Positions 7,682 to 15,703 of a stretch of 64,000 bases of DNA are shown here, piece by piece. The notes under the pieces are model-generated. The model had not been told where the DNA came from and did not search any database. It was given only the letters and a program-made list of their open reading frames with translations. Source of the DNA: Desulfoluna limicola (GTDB lineage: Bacteria; Desulfobacterota; Desulfobacteria; Desulfobacterales; Desulfolunaceae); assembly GCF_021654575.1 (NCBI RefSeq), contig NZ_AP024488.1, positions 5,979,501 through 6,043,500 of the forward strand, given 5' to 3'. The stretch's first letter is position 1; each line of letters starts with the position of its first letter. Position numbers and translations under genes: made by a program.

Positions 7682-9700
7682 TCAGCACCCCGCGCTTTTT
7701 TTTGTGGGGACGGGGGATTGGGGCACAGGTTGGGACGGAAGTATCGGGCGTAACGGCTGAACGGCGGGAGCATTAGCTGGGCTCATGGGGGCGGGCCGGG
7801 CAGGGCTTTCCATTTCAGCTGTGTCCCAATAAGCGTTTAGGCCACCAAACAGGACCTTGATGGGTCGTTCCGTTTTTTGGGAGAGAATGCCTGCGGCCAT
7901 CATGGCCAAGGAGCCGGTGCGATCTACGATAACCAGGGGGCCTGCCCCTGTGAGGTAGGTTGGGTTGCTCAAAAGGTCTGCAACGTCGATATTCCGGGCG
8001 CCTGGAAGGGTGTAGTCTTTAAAGTGATCTGCAGGGCGAATGTCCACCAGGTCGAAGGTTCCCGGAAGGTCCATGATCATCCGTTTGAGTTGGGCCGGGT
8101 CGATGAGGTCAGCCAGTTTTACCACCCGTTTAGGGGAGGGCGAAACTGCGCCCGGTCCCGTAGGCTGGGTGACGGGGAGGCCTGCCTGAATCCAGGCCTC
8201 CCCACCACCGGTCATGCTGGCCACCTGATTGAAACCACGTCGCTCGAGTAAGCCGATTCCCATGCTGCTACGGTAGGCTGAGTTGCAAACAGTAACCACT
8301 GGTTCATTGGGGTCGAGCTTGGAAGAGAGGTCGGTCAGCTGGTTTAAAGGCATGTTGATGACATTGCCTATCCGAAGTCCCATCCATTCGCTGGGCAGGC
8401 GTACATCCACGATGACTGGGGCCGTGCCATTGAGCATCCCGTTGTATAGCTCCTGGGGTGGCATTGGGACATTGGTGAAGACCTTTTGTTTTGCAGCTAT
8501 CCATTGATCAAAGGAGAGGGATCCCGCCACGTCATAACCGACACGATGGAGGCGGAATTGTGCCTCTCTCACCTCTTCAGGATTGCCGCATAACACTAAG
8601 TTGCTTCCCCATGGGACGATGATTCCTACCCAGGTCTCCAATCTGCCACGCAATGCGATATTCACTGAATTTGGAATGTGCCCGGCGGCAAAAAGTTTGG
8701 CATCACGCAGGTCAACCACGTAAAAGAGGGAGGGGTCAGAAAGGGTGCTGTTGAGGGGGGGGGAGGGAGGGAGAGGGGCTCCCCAGTTGATAAGTTCAGG
8801 GCCTACTTTGTTCATTTTTGCGTTGTGTTTGAAATACTGGGGGGCCTCGGGCAGCCCCTCCAAAACTGAGGTGATGAAGTCGTTTCTGCTTTTGTGCTGG
8901 AGGTATGGGTTGGTTGAACGTTCGATACCAATTGTTGACGAGGGGTCATCTCGCAAGTGAGCTCCGCATAGAGACCCGGCACCGTGGGCTGGAAGGACCA
9001 CGACATCATCGCTAAGCGAGGCAAGTTTTTGAGTCCATGAATCAAATCCCATGCCCGCGAGTGTTGCCGCTGCCATGGTTCCTCCCATAAGGTCTGGCCG
9101 ACCCACGGAGCCAACAAACAGGATATCGCCTGTTAGAATTGCTTTGGGTGTTTTCTTGTCGTCTTTGGCGAATATCAGGGCACTCATGCCATCGGGAGTA
9201 TGACCGGGTGTGCTCAAGAAAGTCAACTGCCCGTCTCCCCAGGGGATAGACGTGTTGTTTGACAATGGGGTCGTTTTATAAAGAGCGCCACTTTCTTTGT
9301 TCTGATAAATAGGGCAGCCGACAGCCTTTGAAAACTCTGTGTGGCCAGCTACAAAGTCGGCGTGGGAGTGGGACAGGAATACCCCCTCGATTTTCCAACC
9401 CTCTTTTTTTGCCGTGTCCAGGTAGACCTGAATATCGCGACCTGGGTCTACAATGAGGGCCATTGACCCGCTGACAACCGCATAGGAATAGTGGGAGAGG
9501 ACAGACAGGTTGAACTGCACAACCTTGATACCCGGATACTCGTATGTGTTTACGATTGCTTGGGTAGAAGCCGTGTCGGCGTGTGTGGCGGATTCTGTGT
9601 CCTTGATGGCGGATAGTGATGGTTGCGGATGACATAAAGATATCGTTATCAGCGCGATAACCAAGGATGACCAATGGCAACAACCAACAACGTGTTTCAT
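7682..9700 (-). CDS. Exported metallo-beta-lactamase fold protein with three rhodanese domains (persulfide dioxygenase/CstB-like)
   Basis: 672 residues. A signal peptide (about residues 1-31, hydrophobic core SSLVIALITISL) predicts export. Residues about 50-270 are a metallo-beta-lactamase domain of the ETHE1/CstB group: metal ligands in FLSHSHADFVAGH, GDILFVGSVGRPDL and VLPAHGAGSLCG, and the TSTIGxER-type string SSTIGIERSTNPYL. Three rhodanese domains follow. The first (about 310-405) has LVLCGNPEEVREA. The second (about 415-510) has the active loop VVTVCNSAYRSSMG. The third (about 535-625) has Asp in place of the Cys (VIVDRTGSLA). A proline-rich tail ends in a terminal Cys (KKSAGC). Family knowledge: such proteins oxidise or transfer persulfide sulfur. 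True dioxygenase activity would need oxygen, which is odd for an anaerobe, so a sulfurtransferase/hydrolase role is more likely. First gene of the operon. Confidence 0.88.
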   Translation of the reverse strand: MKHVVGCCHWSSLVIALITISLCHPQPSLSAIKDTESATHADTASTQAIVNTYEYPGIKVVQFNLSVLSHYSYAVVSGSMALIVDPGRDIQVYLDTAKKEGWKIEGVFLSHSHADFVAGHTEFSKAVGCPIYQNKESGALYKTTPLSNNTSIPWGDGQLTFLSTPGHTPDGMSALIFAKDDKKTPKAILTGDILFVGSVGRPDLMGGTMAAATLAGMGFDSWTQKLASLSDDVVVLPAHGAGSLCGAHLRDDPSSTIGIERSTNPYLQHKSRNDFITSVLEGLPEAPQYFKHNAKMNKVGPELINWGAPLPPSPPLNSTLSDPSLFYVVDLRDAKLFAAGHIPNSVNIALRGRLETWVGIIVPWGSNLVLCGNPEEVREAQFRLHRVGYDVAGSLSFDQWIAAKQKVFTNVPMPPQELYNGMLNGTAPVIVDVRLPSEWMGLRIGNVINMPLNQLTDLSSKLDPNEPVVTVCNSAYRSSMGIGLLERRGFNQVASMTGGGEAWIQAGLPVTQPTGPGAVSPSPKRVVKLADLIDPAQLKRMIMDLPGTFDLVDIRPADHFKDYTLPGARNIDVADLLSNPTYLTGAGPLVIVDRTGSLAMMAAGILSQKTERPIKVLFGGLNAYWDTAEMESPARPAPMSPANAPAVQPLRPILPSQPVPQSPVPTKKSAGC

Positions 9701-9978
9701 TGTCTTATCTCCATTGTTTGGTTTTTCCTGTGGCAGAACCAGCCCTATATCAAATAAGACATGATTTTACTGAAAACAGACTGATAAGAGCCACCCATGG
9801 GAGTTGATATTCGTTTAATGTTGAATTGAGGTCGGTTGGAGTTGGTGAGGTTTGGTAATTTTAACAAATTTAGTTGTTTGGGTTGTGTCTGTCAAGCGAT
9901 TCGGTTGCATGATTTCGACTGGGGATGGAGCTGGGTAAGGGGCTTGGTTCTGAATGAAATGCGTGTTCTTTATGGGGG

Positions 9979-10446
9979 TTATTTCGTTGGTTTTTTTGGG
10001 GGGGATATTTTTGTCAGAATCTGATTCACCTTGTTGGCAAATTTGCTCACATCTTTCTGGCTGAGTGGGGCCGGGCCCTTCGTGAACTCACCGCAATCCC
10101 GGAATTCCTGCATGAGGTTGCGCATGGAGAGGATGTCCTTGATGTTTTCTTCGGTGAAGGGTTCGCCCCGGTGGTTGATGGCCAGGGCCTTTTTTGTGAT
10201 GACGCGGTCTGCCAGGGGGATATCCGCGGTGATGACCAGCTCCCCTTCCTGAACCAGCTCCACTATGCGGTGGTCTGCTTCATCGGATCCCGAGCCGACG
10301 ATGATGTAGGTGATGTGCTTTGACGGGCCGATGGTGACGCGCTTGTTTGCGATGACACATGTGGGGATGGCGAGCCGGTCAATGGCGCGAAGCAACACAG
10401 GCTTCAGCAGGTTTGGAAAGGCATCGCCGTCAATGTAAAGGGTCAT
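9979..10446 (-). CDS. yaiI: UPF0178 (YaiI/YqxD) family protein
   Basis: 155-residue cytoplasmic protein matching the UPF0178/DUF188 family, which is PIN/NYN-like in fold. Conserved strings are MTLYIDGDAFPN at the N terminus, IIVGSGSDEADHRIVELVQEG (split here at the centre), LVITADIPLADRVI and ALAINHRGEPFTEENI. The acidic residues D6, D8, D57 and D78 (approximate) would form the nuclease-like metal site. Function is not established. Single-gene unit, separated from the helicase gene behind it by a strong hairpin. Confidence 0.88.
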   Translation of the reverse strand: MTLYIDGDAFPNLLKPVLLRAIDRLAIPTCVIANKRVTIGPSKHITYIIVGSGSDEADHRIVELVQEGELVITADIPLADRVITKKALAINHRGEPFTEENIKDILSMRNLMQEFRDCGEFTKGPAPLSQKDVSKFANKVNQILTKISPPKKPTK

Positions 10447-10498
10447 GTGTCTCTCTCGTTAAGGCGGGCCCCTCGCCCGTGCGGGGGAGCGGGTGGCC

Positions 10499-10540
10499 TC
10501 GCAGCTGCCGGCACCCTTTTATGGGGTCCGGCAGCTGCGA
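10499..10540. terminator. Strong hairpin between helicase and UPF0178 genes
   Basis: Perfect 13-bp inverted repeat TCGCAGCTGCCGG / CCGGCAGCTGCGA, with further ACCC/GGGT pairing inside. It lies after the stop of the minus-strand helicase. No T run, so it is a processing or Rho-assisted end rather than a classical intrinsic terminator. Confidence 0.5.
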
Positions 10541-10594
10541 AACGGGTGTGTGCGGGCCTAAGGAGCGGCGCACGGGGACTTCGTCAGGCGATGA

Positions 10595-12001
10595 TTAACT
10601 CGCACGACGCTGCTGGCTGTTGCGGTTGCCGCCACCATTGCCGGTGCGGGCCCCTGTGCTGCTGCCCCGGCGTTGTCCAGCGGCGTTGCCGTTGCGGTTG
10701 CCGGCACCGTTGCTTCTGCGGTTTCCGCCGCCATTGCCGTTGCTGGTGTGGTTGCCACCACCATTGCTGCGGCGGGCTCCCTGGCTGCTCCGGTTTACTC
10801 CGGGGCGGCTGCTGCGGGTGGGGCGTCGGTTGCTGCGCTTTCTGATCGGTTCCGGCAGAATGTTCGGGTCCGGCTCGTAGCCGGGGATGAGAACTTTGTC
10901 GATTTTTCGTTTCAGAAGGCGTTGGATGTCCTCCAGCAGCTTTTTCTCATCGATGCAGACCAGGGAAACGGCCTGACCGTCAAGTCCGGCCCGTCCGGTT
11001 CGGCCGATGCGGTGCACATAGTCCTCCGGCACGTCCGGCAGTTCATAGTTTACCACGTGGGGCAGCTGATCGATGTCGAGGCCTCGGGCGGCGATGTCCG
11101 TGGCAACGAGCACGCGCACCTTTCCGTCTTTAAAGTCCGCCAGTGCACGTGTCCGCGCATTCTGGGACTTGTTCCCGTGAATCGCGTCCGATACCAGGCC
11201 ATGGCGCTTGAGCTGCTGGCTGAGCCAGTTTGCCCCGTGCTTGGTGCGCGTAAAGACCAGCACCTGGCGCCAGTTGTTGGCTCCGATCATGTGCGAGAGG
11301 AGCTCAAGCTTGCGGCTTCGATCCACCGGGTACACCACCTGGGTGACGCTTTCGGCAGCTGTGTTTCGTCGTGCCACCTCGATGAGGGCCGGTGAGTTCA
11401 AGAGGTCGTTGGAGAGCCTTTTTATCTCCCTTGAAAAGGTTGCCGAAAACAAAAGGCTTTGACGCTTGGCGGGCAGGGCTTTCATCACCTTTCGGATGTC
11501 GTGGATAAAGCCCATGTCGAGCATCCGGTCGGCTTCGTCCAGGACCAGGGTTTCGACGTTGCTTAGGTCAACCGTGCCCCGTTGAAGGTGGTCGAGGAGG
11601 CGTCCGGGGGTTGCGACAACGATCTCGACGCCCCGTCTCAGCTTGGAGATCTGGGGGTTGATGCTGACGCCGCCAAAAATGATGGAGGTCTTGAACGGCA
11701 GGTATCGGCCGTAGCTGTTGACACTCTCTCCGACCTGGGCCGCGAGCTCTCGCGTCGGGGTCAGGATCAGCGCACGCACAACAGGCCGTTTGCCGTTGGA
11801 GGGGGATTTTTGGAGGCGCTGCAAGAGCGGAAGAGTGAAACCTGCCGTTTTGCCGGTACCCGTCTGGGCTCCGGCGAGAACATCGCGACCTTGGAGAACG
11901 AGTGGGATTGCCTGTTCCTGGATCGGGGTAGCCTGCTCGTAGCCCTGATCTGTGATAGCGCGCAACAATTCGGCTGAAAGGCCGAGCTGTGAAAATAACA
12001 T
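10595..12001 (-). CDS. rhlE: DEAD-box ATP-dependent RNA helicase, RhlE type
   Basis: 468-residue RNA-unwinding ATPase. It opens with the Q-motif region FSQLGLSAELLRAITDQGY and shows all core motifs: AGAQTGTGKT (Walker A), LTPTRELAAQV, GGVS, ATPGRLLD, VLDEADRM (DEAD), SAT in LLFSATF, VFTRTKHGANWL, ATDIAARGLDI and HRIGRTGRAG. The core ends near residue 375. The remaining tail is a basic, low-complexity stretch rich in Arg, Asn and Gly (NGNGGGNRRSNGAGNRNG and similar), which probably binds RNA without specificity. Role: remodelling of ribosomal precursors or mRNA decay complexes. Start ATG 12001. No partner gene nearby. Confidence 0.93.
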   Translation of the reverse strand: MLFSQLGLSAELLRAITDQGYEQATPIQEQAIPLVLQGRDVLAGAQTGTGKTAGFTLPLLQRLQKSPSNGKRPVVRALILTPTRELAAQVGESVNSYGRYLPFKTSIIFGGVSINPQISKLRRGVEIVVATPGRLLDHLQRGTVDLSNVETLVLDEADRMLDMGFIHDIRKVMKALPAKRQSLLFSATFSREIKRLSNDLLNSPALIEVARRNTAAESVTQVVYPVDRSRKLELLSHMIGANNWRQVLVFTRTKHGANWLSQQLKRHGLVSDAIHGNKSQNARTRALADFKDGKVRVLVATDIAARGLDIDQLPHVVNYELPDVPEDYVHRIGRTGRAGLDGQAVSLVCIDEKKLLEDIQRLLKRKIDKVLIPGYEPDPNILPEPIRKRSNRRPTRSSRPGVNRSSQGARRSNGGGNHTSNGNGGGNRRSNGAGNRNGNAAGQRRGSSTGARTGNGGGNRNSQQRRAS

Positions 12002-12266
12002 GGGGAAGAAAACTCCGGGAACACCCTGCCCCTAAGCCATGGATAATTGGCAGTCATGGGTCGGCCTGGGCTGGGTTTGTGTGTTGGGCTACATCGCCTG
12101 CGGAACTGCGGGACGGTAGCTGTTGGCGCTGACCGAAGTGCGCCAGGAACCGGAAACCATATCACCTGAATCACTATATGTCCATAACGCATTGCCAGAT
12201 TCATGGCGGAGGGCCCCTCTCTTTGCCTCGCCCTCTGTCTTCACCTTCCTTCAATAATTCCATAAT
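12002..12266. other. Intergenic region upstream of the helicase
   Basis: Holds the helicase promoter region on the minus strand. A frame on the minus strand running from 12653 through this part has no ribosome-binding site and no recognisable protein, so it is not annotated. Confidence 0.45.
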
Positions 12267-12434
12267 GTAACTATTCAGCTTTTGCCTCCGGGGCCAAGCT
12301 GTTTGAAACGTTGGACAAACAGCTTTCAAGGCCAATGCTGGTTCCTTTGACAGGAGAGGGGGGATGCAACCGGAAACTTTTTGCGGAGCTTTTTTTAAAA
12401 AAGCGACCCGCCGGAGGCATCGCTGAATAGTTGC
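12267..12434. repeat. Family A repeat, X+Z modules with both ends
   Basis: Begins GTAACTATTCAGCT and ends CGCTGAATAGTTGC. Inside are a shortened X module (GCCTCCGGGGCCAAGC...TTTGAAACG) and a Z module (GCAACCGGAAACTTTTTGCG, then an A/T-rich hairpin and CGACCCGCCGGAGGC). Confidence 0.75.
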
Positions 12435-12720
12435 CTCTCCGATAAGGAATAATCTCCATGGTCTTAACGAATAGTCTTCAAGGAGTGGCACCTGCGTATG
12501 CGGCTGGTTTCCGTTGCTTGTCAGACAACACGAGAATGCGGGTGTTCTGGTTTTTGTTTGCCCGGGACATTTTATGGCATGGTTTGTGTAAGTTACTTCT
12601 CCAGAAACAGTTTCACTGGAAGTGATGGTCGCCCGCTGCATCAAGTCGGGCAATGGGGCAGGGTATCACGGGGCTCATCGTCCCGCGCCCCACGTCCCGG
12701 CTTCCCTGTGGAGCGCAGTA

Positions 12721-12826
12721 TTAGCCCGGCAACATAATGCACGAAACAGAAGATGAAAGAGGTGTCAAGCTTATCGGAGTGACAGGACTCCTCGACAGTA
12801 ACGCATGTAACCGCCGGGTGACTAAC
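12721..12826 (+). repeat. Family B repeat, about 102 bp
   Basis: Starts TTAGCCCGGCAAC, contains GATGAAAGAGGTGTCAAGC and CTCCTCGACAGTAACGCATG, and ends ACCGCCGGGTGACTAA. It lies directly upstream of the first of two paralogous secreted-protein genes. Confidence 0.75.
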
Positions 12827-12905
12827 GAACAAGGGTGCCCGAGTGCATCGGATATTTAATGATTCAGCCGGAGTTTCCGGCCTTGAAGATATGGAGGCAA
12901 CTACA

Positions 12906-13385
12906 ATGAATACCATAAAAAAAATGTACGTACACGTCTTGTCCCTCGCCGTCGTCATGGTGGCGCTTTCAATGACAGCCGGACCGGCAGTGGCTGGGCT
13001 GTTTGATTTTACCCAGGGGCGTGTTGCTGCGCCGGGCAGCGAGCTCCATGAGCTGGGTGCGGAGGCATTGGAGACCGGCCTTGGAGGCATCAGCTATTTT
13101 ACCAATGGTGAAGGCCGCGTGGTGGAAGTTCGGGCTAAAGAGATGGCCAACGGAGACTTGCGCGTCTCCATCAAAAAGGTCCACATCCCTAAAAACTACG
13201 TCGCAGATACCCGTGATTTGACCGATGAGGCAGAAGCAACCTGGAACAGCCTGGAGACGCTTGCCGGTCAGCAACCATGGGTCGGCGGATACGCTGTTCT
13301 TCCTCACAATGAGGGGGTCAAGGCCTATAAATTTGGCGTGATGGTGGAGACCGAGTTTAACAAGAATCACCAGATCGATAATTAA
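12906..13385 (+). CDS. Secreted protein of unknown family, paralog 1
   Basis: 159-residue exported protein, not recognised. Start ATG 12906 follows GGAGG by 9 bases and begins a signal peptide (MNTIKKMYVHVLSLAVVMVA...AGPAVAG). The mature part starts LFDFTQGRVAAPGSELHELG. It carries blocks shared almost word for word with the next gene: GLGGISYFTNGEGRVV, AKEMANGDLRV, LETLAGQQPWVGGYAVLPH and NEGVKAYKFGVMVET. No cysteine and no membrane segment in the mature chain, so a soluble periplasmic or extracellular protein is likely. It is bounded by family B repeats on both sides (12721 and 13422). The high conservation of the C-terminal half suggests an interaction surface. No function is proposed. Confidence 0.72.
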   Translation: MNTIKKMYVHVLSLAVVMVALSMTAGPAVAGLFDFTQGRVAAPGSELHELGAEALETGLGGISYFTNGEGRVVEVRAKEMANGDLRVSIKKVHIPKNYVADTRDLTDEAEATWNSLETLAGQQPWVGGYAVLPHNEGVKAYKFGVMVETEFNKNHQIDN

Positions 13386-13421
13386 TTCCGGAGAGGCCGT
13401 GCAGGGCTTTTCATGGGGGTA

Positions 13422-13468
13422 TTATCCCGGCAACCTATCGACAGTCACGCATGTAACCGCCGGGTTAC
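13422..13468 (+). repeat. Family B repeat, internally deleted
   Basis: About 47 bp: TTATCCCGGCAACC at the left, GACAGTCACGCATGTAACC, and CCGCCGGGTTAC at the right. The middle of the 102-bp unit is missing. Confidence 0.65.
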
Positions 13469-13530
13469 TATCGTGAGAACCCTGCCCTTTTAGGCAGTCT
13501 CCCTGCGGGATTATTAAAAATGGTATGAGA

Positions 13531-13566
13531 ACGGGTGCATGAAGTCCATGCACCCGTTTTTATTTT
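13531..13566 (+). terminator. Intrinsic terminator of secreted paralog 1
   Basis: Perfect 11-bp stem ACGGGTGCATG / CATGCACCCGT, 5-base loop, followed by TTTTATTTTT. It lies 145 bases after the stop codon. Confidence 0.8.
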
Positions 13567-13680
13567 TGGGGGTGCCTTGCCGCCCGGAGCCGTTGGATGG
13601 TCTTGGGACATCATGTGGCATATCGTGGCAAGACCATTCTGGCAACCTATACAGTTTAAGGCACGGGCTTGATGGGCGTG

Positions 13681-13732
13681 ACCGGAGACTATTCTTCATG
13701 CTCTTGAAGAATAGTCTCCGGTTTGTTGTTTT
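13681..13732 (+). terminator. Second strong terminator hairpin
   Basis: Perfect 18-bp stem: left arm ACCGGAGACTATTCTTCA (13681-13698), a six-base loop, right arm 13705-13722, then TTGTTGTTTTT. It isolates the second secreted-protein gene from transcription coming from upstream. A short untranslated RNA between 13567 and 13681 is possible but not supported by other evidence. Confidence 0.7.
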
Positions 13733-14044
13733 TATGGTGTTGTCTCCCTGTTGTGAGGTACCGACAGCGCCGACTCTTCAGGTGTCTCGTTTTGTTGCAA
13801 CAAGTTGTTCCGGTGGCATGCTTCGTGAAATGTATCTTACAATATGGTTTCGCACGTAAAAGAAATTTTTCCTGCCGTAATCACAGAACATGGGGTTGCC
13901 TGTTTAAGGCCACCCATCCTGATGTCCCCCTTGTTTAAAGTGCGCGCGAAGCCCTTTCGCAACCCATGGTGCCTGAAGGCATCATGCAATAAACCAACCA
14001 GCCGCATTTCAACGGCTTCTATACGTTCCAAAGAGGCAAGTACT

Positions 14045-14545
14045 ATGAATACCGTCAAAAAATATTTTACCCACGCACTGTTCGCCGCCCTTGTGATGGT
14101 GGCGCTTCATATGAACACCGGCACAGCTGTCGCCGGGGTTTTTGATTTTACCCATGGAAAGATCGCCGCGCCGGGCACTGAGCTTCATGCTCTTGGGGTT
14201 CAGGCTTTGGAGGAGGGTCTCGGTGGCATCAGCTATTTTACCAACGGGGAGGGCCGTGTGGTGAAAGTCCAGGCCAAGGAGATGGCCAATGGTGATTTGC
14301 GAGTTGCCATGAAAGAAGCCAACATTCCGCAAGGCACCATTGCAGGGAACCAAAATCAGGCCATGGAGGCGGAGCGCACCCTGAGGAACCTGGAGACCTT
14401 GGCCGGTCAACAGCCCTGGGTTGGGGGGTACGCAGTTCTTCCGCACAATGAGGGCGTGAAAGCCTATCAGTTTGGCGTCATGGTGGAGACGGAACGTGCC
14501 GGTGCCTACCAGGACAACCGGGCCGACTGCTGCAGAGGCCTTTAA
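14045..14545 (+). CDS. Secreted protein of unknown family, paralog 2
   Basis: 166-residue exported protein and tandem paralog of the gene at 12906. Start ATG 14045 follows GAGG and begins a signal peptide (MNTVKKYFTHALFAALVMVA...GTAVAG). The mature chain begins VFDFTHGKIAAPGTELHALG and keeps the blocks GLGGISYFTNGEGRVV, AKEMANGDLRV, LETLAGQQPWVGGYAVLPH and KAYQFGVMVETE. It differs mainly between residues 90 and 120 and at the C terminus, where it ends in a Cys pair (ADCCRGL) absent from paralog 1. The pair reflects a duplication bounded by family B repeats. Role unknown. A strong hairpin follows the stop. Confidence 0.72.
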   Translation: MNTVKKYFTHALFAALVMVALHMNTGTAVAGVFDFTHGKIAAPGTELHALGVQALEEGLGGISYFTNGEGRVVKVQAKEMANGDLRVAMKEANIPQGTIAGNQNQAMEAERTLRNLETLAGQQPWVGGYAVLPHNEGVKAYQFGVMVETERAGAYQDNRADCCRGL

Positions 14546-14558
14546 CCTTACCTGAATG

Positions 14559-14600
14559 CCATTGCGCTTTGCCTGAATCACACAGGCCAAAGCGCAATGG
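14559..14600 (+). terminator. Hairpin terminator of secreted paralog 2
   Basis: Perfect 13-bp stem CCATTGCGCTTTG / CAAAGCGCAATGG with extra CCTG/CAGG pairing in the loop, 13 bases after the stop. Followed by TCCCTTCC, so the T run is poor. Confidence 0.6.
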
Positions 14601-14639
14601 TCCCTTCCTGTCGGCATGATTTTATCAATATGCATGGAA

Positions 14640-14767
14640 TTAACCCGGCAACACAATATTCCAAATCCCAGGGAAATAAGATGCCAACATTGTCGATGAA
14701 CCCTATCACCCCGATAAGCTTGACCCCTCTTTCATCTTCTGTTTTGTGTATTAAGTTAACGGGTTAA
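14640..14767 (-). repeat. Family B repeat, inverted and slightly longer
   Basis: Left end TTAACCCGGCAAC, then CACCCCGATAAGCTTGACCC and TTTCATCTTCTGTTTTGTGT, right end AACGGGTTAA. It is the reverse orientation of the copy at 12721. With that copy it brackets the duplicated secreted-protein genes. Confidence 0.7.
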
Positions 14768-14854
14768 TAGCTCTGTATTCTTGGCATGACGATGATGGAT
14801 CCCCGGCAGTAAGGCCCTCAAGGGTGTCGAGTGCGCAGCGAAGATAAGCGTTCA

Positions 14855-14940
14855 GTGCCCGTCAGCAAATGAGATGTACCCGGGGCGTGAGGGAGCGAAG
14901 CATTTGCAGCCTGCTTTCGAGGTGGCTCACCTCGCCGGCT
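14855..14940. repeat. Family A repeat, Y module
   Basis: GTGCCCGTCAGCAAATGAG, CCCGGGGCGTGAGGGAGCG and CTTTCGAGGTGGCTCACCTC, ending CGCCGGCT. Lies upstream of the LysE gene. Confidence 0.6.
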
Positions 14941-15014
14941 GTAAATTTATTGACAGTACTGGTCGTCATGGCCCATGATGGCCTCCTTACGTGGTTCACT
15001 TCAAGGAGATCCCC

Positions 15015-15647
15015 ATGGAAAACAGTCTGTTTGCCTACCTCATCGCCATTACGCTTCTTACCATCACACCGGGCATGGACACGATCCTGGTGATTCGAAA
15101 CACCACCCGGGGTGGGATGAAGGATGGCTTTTTCAGTAGTCTGGGGATCTGCTCGGGGCTGTTTCTTCATGCCACCTTTTCTGCAGTGGGGATCTCGGTG
15201 ATTCTTCTGCACTCCGCCTTTGCATTCGGCATGCTCAAGCTCATCGGAGCCGGGTATTTGATATGGCTGGGGGCTGCGAGCCTTCGGTCTGCGGTCCGTA
15301 AACCCGATGACGCCGATCAGGCCGAGATACCCCCGGGCTTCGGCGATTTTCGTATCTCCCGCTCCCTTCGGGAGGGGTTTCTCTCCAACGCCCTTAATCC
15401 CAAGACCATCGTCTTCTACATGGCCTTTCTTCCCCAGTTCATCGACCCCACACGCCCGGCCCTTTTCCAGGCCCTTGGTCTCACAGGGCTTCACTTTGTC
15501 ATCGCCATGGTCTGGCAGACCCTTCTCGCCTCCATGGTCGAGCGTGCCAAGGTGATCCTCATGAAAGAGAAGGTGAGACGCTGCCTTGATGGCGTCACAG
15601 GTTCCCTCATGGTGATGTTCGGGCTGCTTTTGGCCTGGGATAGATAA
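15015..15647 (+). CDS. LysE/RhtB family amino-acid exporter
   Basis: 210-residue inner-membrane exporter with about six hydrophobic helices. Family marks: the N-terminal ITPGMDTILVIRNTTRGG, which corresponds to the conserved P-G-P-x-x-x-x-V motif with Met replacing the second Pro region, then GAGYLIWLGAASLRS and FLSNALNPKTIVFYMAFLPQF. These match the RhtB/LysE pattern G-x-x-x-N-x-x-N-P-K. Likely role: proton-driven efflux of an amino acid such as threonine, homoserine or lysine; the substrate is not readable. Start choice: ATG 15015, six bases after AAGGAG; the frame is open further upstream but without such a site. Single-gene unit. Confidence 0.85.
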   Translation: MENSLFAYLIAITLLTITPGMDTILVIRNTTRGGMKDGFFSSLGICSGLFLHATFSAVGISVILLHSAFAFGMLKLIGAGYLIWLGAASLRSAVRKPDDADQAEIPPGFGDFRISRSLREGFLSNALNPKTIVFYMAFLPQFIDPTRPALFQALGLTGLHFVIAMVWQTLLASMVERAKVILMKEKVRRCLDGVTGSLMVMFGLLLAWDR

Positions 15648-15703
15648 ATGTCGGTGATAGCTCATAAATTATAGGCCATGGGAAATGCGAAAAAGATAAA
15701 ACC

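Noticed and set aside
10673..11395. 240-codon plus-strand frame opposite the helicase gene
   Set aside because: It is antisense to RhlE; the Ala/Val-rich run simply mirrors the Arg/Asn/Gly tail and the DEAD-box codons.
12201..12653. 150-codon open frame on the minus strand
   Set aside because: It runs through a family A repeat, has no ribosome-binding site, and its residues (many Pro, Arg, Cys) are not protein-like.
13539..13938. Short plus-strand frames between the two secreted paralogs
   Set aside because: They cross two strong terminator hairpins and lack start signals.
12721..14767. Insertion sequence carrying the secreted paralogs
   Set aside because: No transposase or integrase frame lies between the family B copies, and the genes have their own terminators.
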